Positions 13,675-20,870 of a DNA stretch of 24,268 nucleotides are shown here, piece by piece. Position numbers and translations under genes: made by a program. Position 1 is the first letter of the stretch, and each line of letters starts with the position of its first letter. Origin of the DNA: a virus; the IMG/VR virus record IMGVR_UViG_3300006072_000043, positions 1-24,268 of that record; one strand, written 5' to 3'. The notes under the pieces were generated by a model. The model saw only the letters and a program-made list of their open reading frames with translations, searched no databases and was not told the DNA's origin.

Positions 13675-14724
13675 ATGAAAACATTATTCATCCTAAAGCG
13701 TAAAACAAACTTCTACGCAAAACAAGACGACCATATAGGAGTATCCACTGGTCTCTATAATTCCGCAAAATTCATGGACGACATGCTTCAGGCAGCTGGT
13801 ATTGAATCAAAGCTCGTTGTTGTTGAGGATAATAATAAGATCGATCGAGAAGTAACCCTATTTAGACCAACCCATGTTATCATTGAGGCACTATGGGTTG
13901 TACCAGAAAAATTTGTAATCCTTCAAAAACTTCATCCAAACGTTAAGTGGATTATAAGAATCCATTCAGAGATGCCGTTTATGGCGGGTGAAGGACCAGC
14001 TATGAATTGGATAGCTGAATACGCCATGCATAAGAACATTATATTATCCTGCAACGCTCCTAGAATGCTTGATGAGGTACAGTTCTATATACAAACAGCT
14101 TTTGGTTTATCAGACGATGAGGTAAACGAAAAGGTTGTATATCTACCAAACTACTATCCACCAGGCTATAAGACAAAAGAATACATATCAAATAAAGATA
14201 CGATAGATATTGGTTGCTTTGGTGCGGTAAGACCATTAAAGAGTCATCTCGTACAGGCGTACGGTGCTTTAAAATTTGCTGAGGAATCTGGTAAACTATT
14301 AAACTTCCATATTAATACGGCAAGACTTGAAATGAATGGTGGTCCAGTGTTAAGTAACCTTATTGGACTATTTGAACACCTCTATGATCGTGGTCATAGA
14401 TTGGTTAATCATGAATGGACACCAAGGGAAGAGTTCATTCAACTATGTTCTACAATGGATATAGGTATGCAGGTAAGCTTCTCTGAAACATTTAATATTG
14501 TGGCTGCTGACTTTGTTAGTCAAGGTGTACCAGTTATAGGAAGTATCGAGATACCATGGATGCATGAGGACTTTCACTCTGATCCAACAAGTAGTAACAA
14601 TATTGCATACACACTGGATCAGGCTCATCAGTATCCAGAGTATAACGTAAAAGTTCATCAAGCTTTACTAAATGAATATTGTATAAATAGTAGAGAAATC
14701 TGGTTAAATTATTTTCAGGAGTAA
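13675..14724 (+). CDS. GT-B fold glycosyltransferase (GT4-like)
   Basis: A 349-aa protein with two Rossmann-like halves. The N-terminal half has MKTLFILKRK and HVIIEALWVV strands. The C-terminal half starts near DIGCFGAVRPLKSH (~residue 180), and the donor-binding loop SFSETFNIVAADFVSQGVP has Glu271, as in family-4 glycosyltransferases. It would transfer a sugar from a nucleotide-sugar donor. The acceptor could be a virion protein, host surface polysaccharide or DNA, and sequence does not decide. A GalE-like epimerase at 16506 could supply the donor. Expression should be late, from the promoter at 13633. A second TATAAATA occurs inside its 3' end. Confidence 0.8.
   Translation: MKTLFILKRKTNFYAKQDDHIGVSTGLYNSAKFMDDMLQAAGIESKLVVVEDNNKIDREVTLFRPTHVIIEALWVVPEKFVILQKLHPNVKWIIRIHSEMPFMAGEGPAMNWIAEYAMHKNIILSCNAPRMLDEVQFYIQTAFGLSDDEVNEKVVYLPNYYPPGYKTKEYISNKDTIDIGCFGAVRPLKSHLVQAYGALKFAEESGKLLNFHINTARLEMNGGPVLSNLIGLFEHLYDRGHRLVNHEWTPREEFIQLCSTMDIGMQVSFSETFNIVAADFVSQGVPVIGSIEIPWMHEDFHSDPTSSNNIAYTLDQAHQYPEYNVKVHQALLNEYCINSREIWLNYFQE
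14682..14689 (+). promoter_or_regulatory. Possible intragenic late promoter (TATAAATA) before the gene at 14728
   Basis: An exact TATAAATA inside the 3' end of the glycosyltransferase gene, 46 nt before the next ATG. That distance is close to the 33-42 nt of the intergenic late promoters in the window. It could be a chance match in AT-rich sequence. Confidence 0.5.
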
Positions 14725-14727
14725 GAC

Positions 14728-14925
14728 ATGGCACATAAAGTTAAATTAACAAAATGGCAAGGTCCTATGTTAAGAGTCTATTCAATGGACTTTGAAACAT
14801 TAGATCAAGCTAAAGAGCACGCTTATAAGCATAAACACACTCATCATAACATTAAGATCTATGATGAAAGTAATAACTTAGTTACTACAATCGCTAACGG
14901 CACAGAAACACCTAACTACGCTTAA
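14728..14925 (+). CDS. Small conserved phage protein
   Basis: A 65-aa protein with a GPMLRVYSMDF strand, a helix (LDQAKEHAYKH) and a second strand (NIKIYDESNNLV), a likely small alpha/beta fold. Similar short proteins occur in T4-like marine phages; the role is unknown. A good ribosome site (AGGAG) precedes the ATG. Its TAA stop forms part of the AATTAA half of the promoter element at 14924. Confidence 0.65.
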   Translation: MAHKVKLTKWQGPMLRVYSMDFETLDQAKEHAYKHKHTHHNIKIYDESNNLVTTIANGTETPNYA

Positions 14926-14959
14926 TTAATTTTACATTAATTGACGTTTATATTATAAT
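14924..14959 (+). promoter_or_regulatory. Predicted early/middle promoter with inverted repeat, upstream of the gene at 14965
   Basis: In order: AATTAA (14924-14929), 7 nt, TTAATTGA (14937-14944), 9 nt, TATAAT (14954-14959), then 5 nt to the ATG at 14965. AATTAA and TTAATT form an inverted repeat. TTTACA at 14931-14936 is a fair -35 box with a 17-nt spacer to TATAAT. The same arrangement precedes the primase gene (15464-15498). Transcription would begin at or next to the ATG. Confidence 0.65.
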
Positions 14960-14964
14960 ACATT

Positions 14965-15198
14965 ATGAAGTACTTTGATATTAAGTGGTTATCCACGACT
15001 CTTTTCATCCTATGCGGTACATCTGTGGCATTAAAACTGCCGTTCATGAAGTATGCTTTCCCAGGCTTTGTCATAGCTCATGGTATCCTTGTGCACCATT
15101 TCCATAAGGTCCACCCAAACAAACCCCTCTTGATTCAAAATGTTTACTTCTTTTTCTTAAACATATTTGCCAGCTACATCTGGCTCATTAAAGGATAA
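14965..15198 (+). CDS. Small multi-pass membrane protein
   Basis: A 77-aa protein with two or three hydrophobic segments (LSTTLFILCGTSVALKL, YAFPGFVIAHGILV, NVYFFFLNIFASYIWLI) separated by short basic or His-containing loops (HHFHKVHPNKP). No family is recognised with confidence; it might be a reduced transporter-like protein or a host-membrane modulator. No Shine-Dalgarno sequence precedes the ATG, and the -10 box ends only 5 nt before it, so the mRNA may be leaderless. It ends directly before the ribosome site of groES. Confidence 0.6.
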   Translation: MKYFDIKWLSTTLFILCGTSVALKLPFMKYAFPGFVIAHGILVHHFHKVHPNKPLLIQNVYFFFLNIFASYIWLIKG

Positions 15199-15202
15199 CA
15201 TC

Positions 15203-15469
15203 ATGGCAGTAAGACCATTAGGCAAGAAAGTATTAGTAGCAGAGAACAAACGTGATAACCAAACTGCATCAGGCATATTAATCGAGGGTTCAGACCGTCA
15301 TGGGGAATCAAAGACAGGTACAGTGCTGGCTATCGGCCCAGAGGTGACAGAAGTGCAGGTGGGTGACAAGATCCTATTGGACTGGTCAAAAGCTCAGCTG
15401 GCAACCGTGGATGGTGCCCAACGTGTCATGATCTTGGAAGAGAACATCGTAGCAGTATTAGAAAATTAA
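15203..15469 (+). CDS. groES: GroES-like co-chaperonin
   Basis: An 88-aa protein close to the usual GroES length (~97). It begins MAVRPLGKKVLV, followed by the mobile-loop region with SGILIEGS, then GTVLAIGPE, VQVGDKILLDW and the end ILEENIVAVLE, which together match the GroES fold. Ten-kDa co-chaperonins cap the host GroEL; T4 uses gp31 in this role to fold its major capsid protein. This protein looks like a true GroES homologue rather than gp31. The start at 15203 is chosen because AAGGA at 15191-15195 lies seven bases before it and the product begins where GroES does. An in-frame ATG at 15167 would overlap the upstream gene. Confidence 0.92.
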   Translation: MAVRPLGKKVLVAENKRDNQTASGILIEGSDRHGESKTGTVLAIGPEVTEVQVGDKILLDWSKAQLATVDGAQRVMILEENIVAVLEN

Positions 15470-15498
15470 TGTACTTTAATTGAGTTATATTATATAAT
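15464..15498 (+). promoter_or_regulatory. Predicted early/middle promoter with inverted repeat, upstream of primase
   Basis: In order: AATTAA (15464-15469), 6 nt, TTAATTGA (15476-15483), 9 nt, TATAAT (15493-15498), then 6 nt to the ATG at 15505. It matches the element at 14924-14959 in sequence and nearly in spacing. In both copies AATTAA contains the stop codon of the upstream gene. No good -35 hexamer is present at the standard 17-nt spacing (TGTACT), so the TTAATTGA part may matter instead. Confidence 0.65.
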
Positions 15499-15504
15499 GG
15501 TTCT

Positions 15505-16512
15505 ATGTTATACATTGATGCAAGATTCGTAGGTCAAATCTCCTACAAACTCCGTAACTTTAAAAAGAAAAATGACTACTATTGGAACTTTAGTTGTCCG
15601 ATATGTGGTGATTCCAAAAAGAACGAGTTAAAGGCTCGAGGCTTTGTCTATAAGAACAAAGACAGGTTAGTGTATAAGTGCCATAACTGTGGCATATCCA
15701 TGAGCATTGGTAACCTCATTAAACACCTTGACCCAGCTGTCTATAGCGAGTATGTACTAGAACGGTATAAAGAAAATACTTCTAAGCACACACCTCATGC
15801 TAAGGTCGAAGAAGTCGTACCTGAGATCACACAGCCTATATGTACAGACCTTATCTTGGCAGGTGCACAACCTTTACAATCTAACCAAGAAGCTTTACAA
15901 TATGTTATATCTCGTAAGATACCGCAAGATCGTTGGAAAGATCTCTACTATGTACCCAAGTTTAAAGAGTTTGTCAATAAACTAAAATATAGTTTTACAG
16001 ATACAACATATGATACACCAAGGTTAATCATCCCGTTCTATGATGAAGATGGTAAATGCATTGCTTTTCAAGGTAGAGCACTTGGTAAAGAACAACCCAA
16101 GTACATCACAATTAAGTTAGATGAAAAGAAAGAAAAGATTTATGGTATAGATCGTATGGATCATATAAAGAGGATCTATGTAACAGAAGGTCCAATAGAT
16201 TCTATGTTTATCCCTAATGCAATAGCTGTGGCTGGTGCAGGGTTTGATACTAAGTTCATACAAGCAATCAAAGATAATGCAACTCTTATCATGGATAATG
16301 AACCAAGATCCATACAAATCTGTAACTTTATTGAGAAGTTAATTGATGAGGACTACGCAGTATGCCTATGGCCAGAAACCATAGAATATAAAGATATTAA
16401 TGAGATGGTGTTACATGGTAAATCTATTGAGTCTATCATGGATACGATAAATACGAATACATTCCAAGGTATGGAAGCAAAGCTTAAGTTTATTGAATGG
16501 AGAAAATGTTGA
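15505..16512 (+). CDS. 61: DNA primase (T4 gp61-like)
   Basis: A 335-aa protein. The N-terminal zinc ribbon has C31-x2-C34 (CPICGDSKKN) and C59-x2-C62 (CHNCG), and ARGFVYKNKD between them, as in T4 gp61 and related primases. The TOPRIM-type catalytic part follows, with VTEGPIDSMF (226-235) and MDNEPRS around D264, the metal-binding acidic residues. It makes RNA primers for lagging-strand synthesis together with the gp41 helicase. Length is close to that of T4 gp61 (~340). No Shine-Dalgarno sequence is visible and the -10 box ends 6 nt before the ATG. It overlaps the next gene. Confidence 0.9.
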   Translation: MLYIDARFVGQISYKLRNFKKKNDYYWNFSCPICGDSKKNELKARGFVYKNKDRLVYKCHNCGISMSIGNLIKHLDPAVYSEYVLERYKENTSKHTPHAKVEEVVPEITQPICTDLILAGAQPLQSNQEALQYVISRKIPQDRWKDLYYVPKFKEFVNKLKYSFTDTTYDTPRLIIPFYDEDGKCIAFQGRALGKEQPKYITIKLDEKKEKIYGIDRMDHIKRIYVTEGPIDSMFIPNAIAVAGAGFDTKFIQAIKDNATLIMDNEPRSIQICNFIEKLIDEDYAVCLWPETIEYKDINEMVLHGKSIESIMDTINTNTFQGMEAKLKFIEWRKC

Positions 16513-17378
16513 AAGTATTAATCACAGGTGTTACAGGTTATATCGGATCTCATCTAGCAAAGGTTTTATTTGAAGCTGGACACCAGATAACCGGTCTTGA
16601 TATTGAATGGAAGAAACATAATCATGATGTTACAAGATACTGTCAACGAATCCTTATCAAAGATGTAACAAAGCATGTGGTTGATGAAGACTATGATGTC
16701 ATCGTACACCTTGCAGGGTTAATCCAAGTAGAAGAAAGCGTTGCAAGACCAACTAAGTACTACTCAGCAAACCTCGGTGGTACTGTAAACATGTTAAGGC
16801 AGCGTATAAATGGTGAACCTCACTTCATATTTGCGTCTACAGCTGGAGCATTTGATGCACAGTCACCTTATGCAAGGTCTAAGTTGGCAGCAGAAGACGT
16901 CATCAAAGAACAATCAAGGTCATATACCATATTCAGGTTCTTTAACGTTGCAGGTTCTGATGGTATACACAGACAAGTTGGTCGAGCATCACATCTAATT
17001 AGGATAGCAGCAGAGACAGCTGCAGGTAAAAGAGATTATATGTCAATTTATGGAGATGATTATGATACACGTGATGGGAGTTGCGTGCGGGACTATATTC
17101 ATGTTGTGGATCTTGTTAACGCTATTCGTGATACTATTAAGCATGGTCCTTTTAACACGCCGTATGAATGCATTGGAACAGGAAATGGATACTCAGTCAA
17201 AGAAGTCGTTAAGACCATGAAAGAGGTCACAGGTATAGATTTTCAAGTAAAAATGGCAGGTCGAAGAGATGGTGATCCAGCATCCCTAGCAATTACTAAT
17301 CAATTCAACCTGTTACACCCACAGTATAGTTTGAAAGATATGTGTCTATCAGCCTATCGAGTAGAATCCCAAGTATAA
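16506..17378 (+). CDS. galE: NAD-dependent sugar epimerase (GalE-like)
   Basis: A 290-aa short-chain dehydrogenase-type epimerase. The NAD-binding G-x-x-G-x-x-G (GVTGYIG) is at residues 8-14, the catalytic Y122-x-x-x-K126 (YARSK) is present with FASTAG before it, and SIYGDDYDTRDGSCVRDYIHV is the GalE sugar-binding signature. UDP-glucose 4-epimerases interconvert UDP-glucose and UDP-galactose. The protein is shorter than bacterial GalE (~338 aa), mainly by trimmed loops. I choose 16506 because GGAG (16499-16502) precedes it and the family begins with this strand; the in-frame ATG at 16497 is also possible. It may feed the glycosyltransferase at 13675. Its stop lies in a late promoter. Confidence 0.85.
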   Translation: MLKVLITGVTGYIGSHLAKVLFEAGHQITGLDIEWKKHNHDVTRYCQRILIKDVTKHVVDEDYDVIVHLAGLIQVEESVARPTKYYSANLGGTVNMLRQRINGEPHFIFASTAGAFDAQSPYARSKLAAEDVIKEQSRSYTIFRFFNVAGSDGIHRQVGRASHLIRIAAETAAGKRDYMSIYGDDYDTRDGSCVRDYIHVVDLVNAIRDTIKHGPFNTPYECIGTGNGYSVKEVVKTMKEVTGIDFQVKMAGRRDGDPASLAITNQFNLLHPQYSLKDMCLSAYRVESQV

Positions 17379-17381
17379 ATA
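17374..17381 (+). promoter_or_regulatory. T4-type late promoter (TATAAATA) before nrdA
   Basis: An exact TATAAATA, 40 nt before the ATG at 17414, overlapping the TAA stop (17376-17378) of the epimerase gene. A ribosome site, TTGGAG, follows. RNR genes are usually needed early or mid infection, so late transcription here would be additional, or the element may be active more broadly. Confidence 0.7.
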
Positions 17382-17413
17382 CAAAATAGTTAAATTAAAT
17401 TATTGGAGTTAAA

Positions 17414-19198
17414 ATGACTGACGAAGTCCACGGTATTAAGGTAGACTATTCACGAGATTCATTGTTCGATGAATTGGGAATGATTAGGTTAAAAGAGTCA
17501 TACATGGCAGATAATGAAGTAAGTCCTCAAGAGAGGTTTGCATTCGTATCATCAGCCTTCGCAACAGATAAATTCCATGCGCAAAGATTATATGAGTATA
17601 GCAGCAAGCACTGGTTATCCTATGCTACTCCTATCCTTTCATTTGGCCGCAGCAAACGAGGTCTTCCAATTTCCTGCTTCCTTAACTTTATTGAAGACAC
17701 CGCGGAGGGTTTAGTTGAAAACTTATCTGAAACAAATTGGCTATCTATGCTTGGGGGTGGTGTTGGCATCGGCTTTGGTATTCGTAGTGCTGATGACAAA
17801 TCTACTGGTGTTATGCCTCATCTTAAAATGTACGACGCTAGTTCTCTCGCATACCGCCAAGGTCGTACTCGTAGGGGTAGCTACGCTGCTTACCTTGACA
17901 TTAGTCATCCGGACATTATGATGTTCTTGGAAATGCGTAAGCCAACAGGTGACCAAAACATGCGATGCTTGAACTTACATCATGGTGTTAATATTCCTGA
18001 TGCATTCATGGAGATTATTGAAAATTGTATGAAGGATCCTGAAGCTAACGATGATTGGGAACTAAAAGATCCACACTCAGGTGAAGTAAGGGAAGTGGTA
18101 TCAGCAAAAGAATTATGGCAAAAGCTATTAGAATTACGTATGCAAACAGGTGAACCATACCTGCACTTTATCGATGAGTCTAATAGAAAGTTGCCTCAAT
18201 GGTTAAAGGACAAAGGTTTAAAAGTACATCAATCTAACCTATGCTCCGAGATTATTTTACCTACTAATGAAAAGAGAACAGCTGTATGCTGCTTATCTAG
18301 TTTAAACTTGGAGTATTATGATGATTGGAAAGATGACAAACTTTTTCTTAAAGATGTTGCAGAAATGCTGGATAATGTCTTGCAATATTTTATTGACAAT
18401 GCTCCTAGCACTATTAAGCGTGCTAAGTATTCTGCTTCTCGTGAGCGGAGCATTGGCATTGGTGCTCTTGGCTGGCATGCTCTCCTTCAGCGAAGAAATA
18501 CTCCCTGGGAAAGTGCAATGGCAACGGGACTTAATAAACAGATCTTCGCACACATTAGATCAAGCTTGGACAAAGCGAATCAGCAATTGGGTAAAGAACG
18601 AGGTGAAGCACCCGACGCAGTGGGTACGGGTAACCGTTTTAGTCATCTTATGGCTATTGCTCCTAACGCTAGTTCTTCGATCCTCATGGGAAATACATCA
18701 CCCTCAATCGAACCATTTAGAGCAAATGCGTATAGACAAGATACCTTATCAGGATCCCATCTACACAAGAACCAGTACCTTGACAAGATTATAAAGGAGA
18801 AAGCTGGTGATAAATATGATGAGGTTTGGTCTTCAATTATTGCGAATGATGGTTCAGTTCAACATTTGGATATACTTGACGATTGGACCAAGGATGTGTT
18901 CAAGACTTCTATGGAGATTGACCAACGATGGGTGGTGCAGCATGCAGCAGACCGTCAAGAGTTTATCGACCAAGCACAAAGCTTAAACGTATTCTTTAGA
19001 CCAGATAGTAACATCAAATACGTCCATGCAGTACACTTTATGGCATGGAAACAAAAATTAAAGACTATGTATTATTGTCGTTCGGATAAGATTGCTAAGG
19101 CAGACAAAGTATCTAAACGTATTGAACGTGAAGTGATAGCGGAAATCAACCTTAAAGCAATGACAGACGGAGACACTTGTCTTGCCTGTGAAGGATGA
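17414..19198 (+). CDS. nrdA: Class I ribonucleotide reductase, large (alpha) subunit, without ATP-cone
   Basis: A 594-aa catalytic subunit that reduces ribonucleoside diphosphates to deoxy forms. All key residues are visible: C88 (PISCFLNF) and C292 (AVCCLSS) for the redox pair, N275-C277-E279 (SNLCSEI) for the active site, Y553-Y554 (MYYCR) for radical transfer from NrdB, and a C-terminal C-x2-C (CLACEG) that would be re-reduced by thioredoxin or glutaredoxin. E. coli NrdA has 761 aa; here the core begins by about residue 30, so the N-terminal ATP-cone (overall dATP-inhibition domain) is missing. The partner nrdB lies about 2.9 kb downstream. No intron is seen. A perfect hairpin spans the stop codon. 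Confidence 0.96.
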   Translation: MTDEVHGIKVDYSRDSLFDELGMIRLKESYMADNEVSPQERFAFVSSAFATDKFHAQRLYEYSSKHWLSYATPILSFGRSKRGLPISCFLNFIEDTAEGLVENLSETNWLSMLGGGVGIGFGIRSADDKSTGVMPHLKMYDASSLAYRQGRTRRGSYAAYLDISHPDIMMFLEMRKPTGDQNMRCLNLHHGVNIPDAFMEIIENCMKDPEANDDWELKDPHSGEVREVVSAKELWQKLLELRMQTGEPYLHFIDESNRKLPQWLKDKGLKVHQSNLCSEIILPTNEKRTAVCCLSSLNLEYYDDWKDDKLFLKDVAEMLDNVLQYFIDNAPSTIKRAKYSASRERSIGIGALGWHALLQRRNTPWESAMATGLNKQIFAHIRSSLDKANQQLGKERGEAPDAVGTGNRFSHLMAIAPNASSSILMGNTSPSIEPFRANAYRQDTLSGSHLHKNQYLDKIIKEKAGDKYDEVWSSIIANDGSVQHLDILDDWTKDVFKTSMEIDQRWVVQHAADRQEFIDQAQSLNVFFRPDSNIKYVHAVHFMAWKQKLKTMYYCRSDKIAKADKVSKRIEREVIAEINLKAMTDGDTCLACEG

Positions 19199-19206
19199 CC
19201 TTCACA
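19187..19206 (+). other. Perfect 8-bp hairpin spanning the nrdA stop codon
   Basis: TGTGAAGG (19187-19194), loop ATGA, CCTTCACA (19199-19206). The stem is perfect, and the TGA stop overlaps the loop and the 3' arm. No T-run follows, so it is not a standard intrinsic terminator. It could stabilise or process the mRNA, or attenuate transcription between nrdA and the next gene. Confidence 0.6.
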
Positions 19207-19231
19207 CTATTCACAAAATATAGGGATTAAA

Positions 19232-20671
19232 ATGGCAATAGAAAATTTTAGTAAGTTCATAGACTATAAAAATAAGAAGTATGTAAAGTTTGATGGTAGG
19301 AAGATCTTGATCTTAGGTTATGGATCTGTAGGTCAAGCGATCTTACCAATAATCCTTAGACACATCACATCTGAAGCATCTAACATTATAGTGCTTGAGA
19401 AGGGTGAGAACGAAAAAACTTTTAAAGAACGTAATGGTAAGTCTGCAGTCACATACATTAAGAAAGAGATCTTAAGGAATAACTTAGAATCTACACTATC
19501 AAAGTATGTAGATGAAGGTGGGTTTGTTATCGATGTATCACTAAACATCGGTGCACTTGAGATCCTTGAATGGTGTTTAAAACATGGTGTTCATTACATC
19601 AATACATCTCTTGAAAGATGGGAAGATGAACCAGACGAGACTATCCCTAAACTAGCAGAACGTACACTATACCATACTCATAAAGAAGTTCGTGCTATGG
19701 CAGAGAAGTACAAAGGTGCAGCAACGGTTGTTGGAACTCATGGTGCAAACCCTGGTTTGGTGACACACCTTACTAAGAGAGCGTTACTCAAGTTAGCAGA
19801 AAAGAAAGGCATCAAGTATGTAGTACCAACCGATAAAGAAGGTTGGGCACAGTTGATGAAGAAGGTTGGTGTTAAGGTAGTACATGTTGCAGAACGTGAC
19901 ACACAAGTCCTTGGTGAACCAAAAGAAAAGAATGAGTTTGTAAATACATGGTCATGTGAAGGTTTTTGGGCAGAAGGTAGAGCTCCCGCTGAGATGGGTT
20001 GGGGTACACACGAAGATACTAACCCAGAGAATGGTAAAGCACAAGGTAACACTGCATACCTATTCCAACCCGGTGTATCAGTGTTACTAAGATCATGGGT
20101 TCCATTAGGTGGTCAATACAATGGCTTCCATATCCAACACTCAGAAGCTGTAACGATATCAGAATACTTTGAAACTAAAGATAAATCGTTTAGGCCATCA
20201 GTATACTACGTCTATCAACCATGTGATGCAGCTATCGCTTCAGTACATGAGATGAGAGGTAAAGAGTTAGATCTACATACTAAACTACGCATCGCTAAGG
20301 ATGAGATCGTGGGTGGTATGGATGAATTAGGTGTGCTATTATTGGGGGATGACTTTGGTATGTGGCACGGTTCACAGTTAACTATCGAGGAAGCAAGGAG
20401 ACTAATACCAGGAGAGAACGCTACATCATTACAGGTTGTTGCATCAATGTTAGGTGCAATGATATGGGCAATAGAGAATCCTAATGAAGGTTATGTGGAG
20501 CCAGAAGCAATACCATATGACTTCGTATTGAAGTATGCTGACCCATATCTAGGTAAAGTCCCATTCGTCGAGACAAAATGGACACCATTCAAAGATGTCA
20601 ACAGTTTATTCTACAGAGAGTTGGATCCAAAAAATCCATGTGCTTACGAAAACTATAGGGTCTGGACATAA
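19232..20671 (+). CDS. hss: Homospermidine synthase
   Basis: A 479-aa protein, the usual length of bacterial homospermidine synthase (~475-480). It shows the NAD-binding GYGSVG at residues 29-34, VGTHGANPGLVTH near 168-179, GWGTHED, GFHIQHSEA, YVYQPCDAA and GSQLTIEEARRL, plus NATSLQVVASMLGAMIWAIENP, all characteristic of the bacterial enzyme in the saccharopine dehydrogenase-like superfamily. The enzyme joins two putrescines (or spermidine plus putrescine) by an NAD-dependent aminobutyl transfer to give homospermidine. In a phage this is an auxiliary metabolic gene. Polyamines neutralise packaged DNA in T4, which suggests a purpose. It starts 33 nt after nrdA with a GGG-containing leader. Confidence 0.92.
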   Translation: MAIENFSKFIDYKNKKYVKFDGRKILILGYGSVGQAILPIILRHITSEASNIIVLEKGENEKTFKERNGKSAVTYIKKEILRNNLESTLSKYVDEGGFVIDVSLNIGALEILEWCLKHGVHYINTSLERWEDEPDETIPKLAERTLYHTHKEVRAMAEKYKGAATVVGTHGANPGLVTHLTKRALLKLAEKKGIKYVVPTDKEGWAQLMKKVGVKVVHVAERDTQVLGEPKEKNEFVNTWSCEGFWAEGRAPAEMGWGTHEDTNPENGKAQGNTAYLFQPGVSVLLRSWVPLGGQYNGFHIQHSEAVTISEYFETKDKSFRPSVYYVYQPCDAAIASVHEMRGKELDLHTKLRIAKDEIVGGMDELGVLLLGDDFGMWHGSQLTIEEARRLIPGENATSLQVVASMLGAMIWAIENPNEGYVEPEAIPYDFVLKYADPYLGKVPFVETKWTPFKDVNSLFYRELDPKNPCAYENYRVWT

Positions 20672-20672
20672 C

Positions 20673-20870
20673 ATGCATATCGAAGGAATGATTAAAAGAT
20701 TAAAAGATGCTGGACGTAATATCTTTTTAGCAACAAACAATGCAGCATCTTTAAAGAAGAAGTACGTTGAACCTCATGTCTTTGTGAGGATTGATGGTAA
20801 GAAAGTGAAGATCAAAGACATAACAGTAAGTGAGTGTAATATATATTTAGAAACCGAGGACAATAAATGA
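20673..20870 (+). CDS. Small hypothetical protein
   Basis: A 65-aa basic protein starting one base after the synthase stop. The start is chosen because in-frame upstream ATGs lie inside the synthase gene. It has a helix (MIKRLKDAG), NIFLATNNAASLKKKYV and a final beta-rich part (VFVRIDGKKVKIKDITV, NIYLETED). No function is recognised. It overlaps the nuclease gene by four bases (ATGA), and its last codons supply that gene's GAGGA ribosome site. Confidence 0.6.
   Translation: MHIEGMIKRLKDAGRNIFLATNNAASLKKKYVEPHVFVRIDGKKVKIKDITVSECNIYLETEDNK

Noticed and set aside
14941-14959. TTGACG followed by TATAAT as a classical sigma70 promoter
   Set aside because: The gap between the boxes is only 7 nt, far from 17. 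TTGA belongs to the TTAATTGA motif shared with the primase upstream region instead.
16446-16453. GATAAATA as a late promoter before galE
   Set aside because: One mismatch at the first position, internal to the primase gene; chance matches of this quality are expected in AT-rich DNA.
19187-19206. Hairpin after nrdA as an intrinsic terminator
   Set aside because: No T-rich tail follows; kept as an RNA structure of unknown role.
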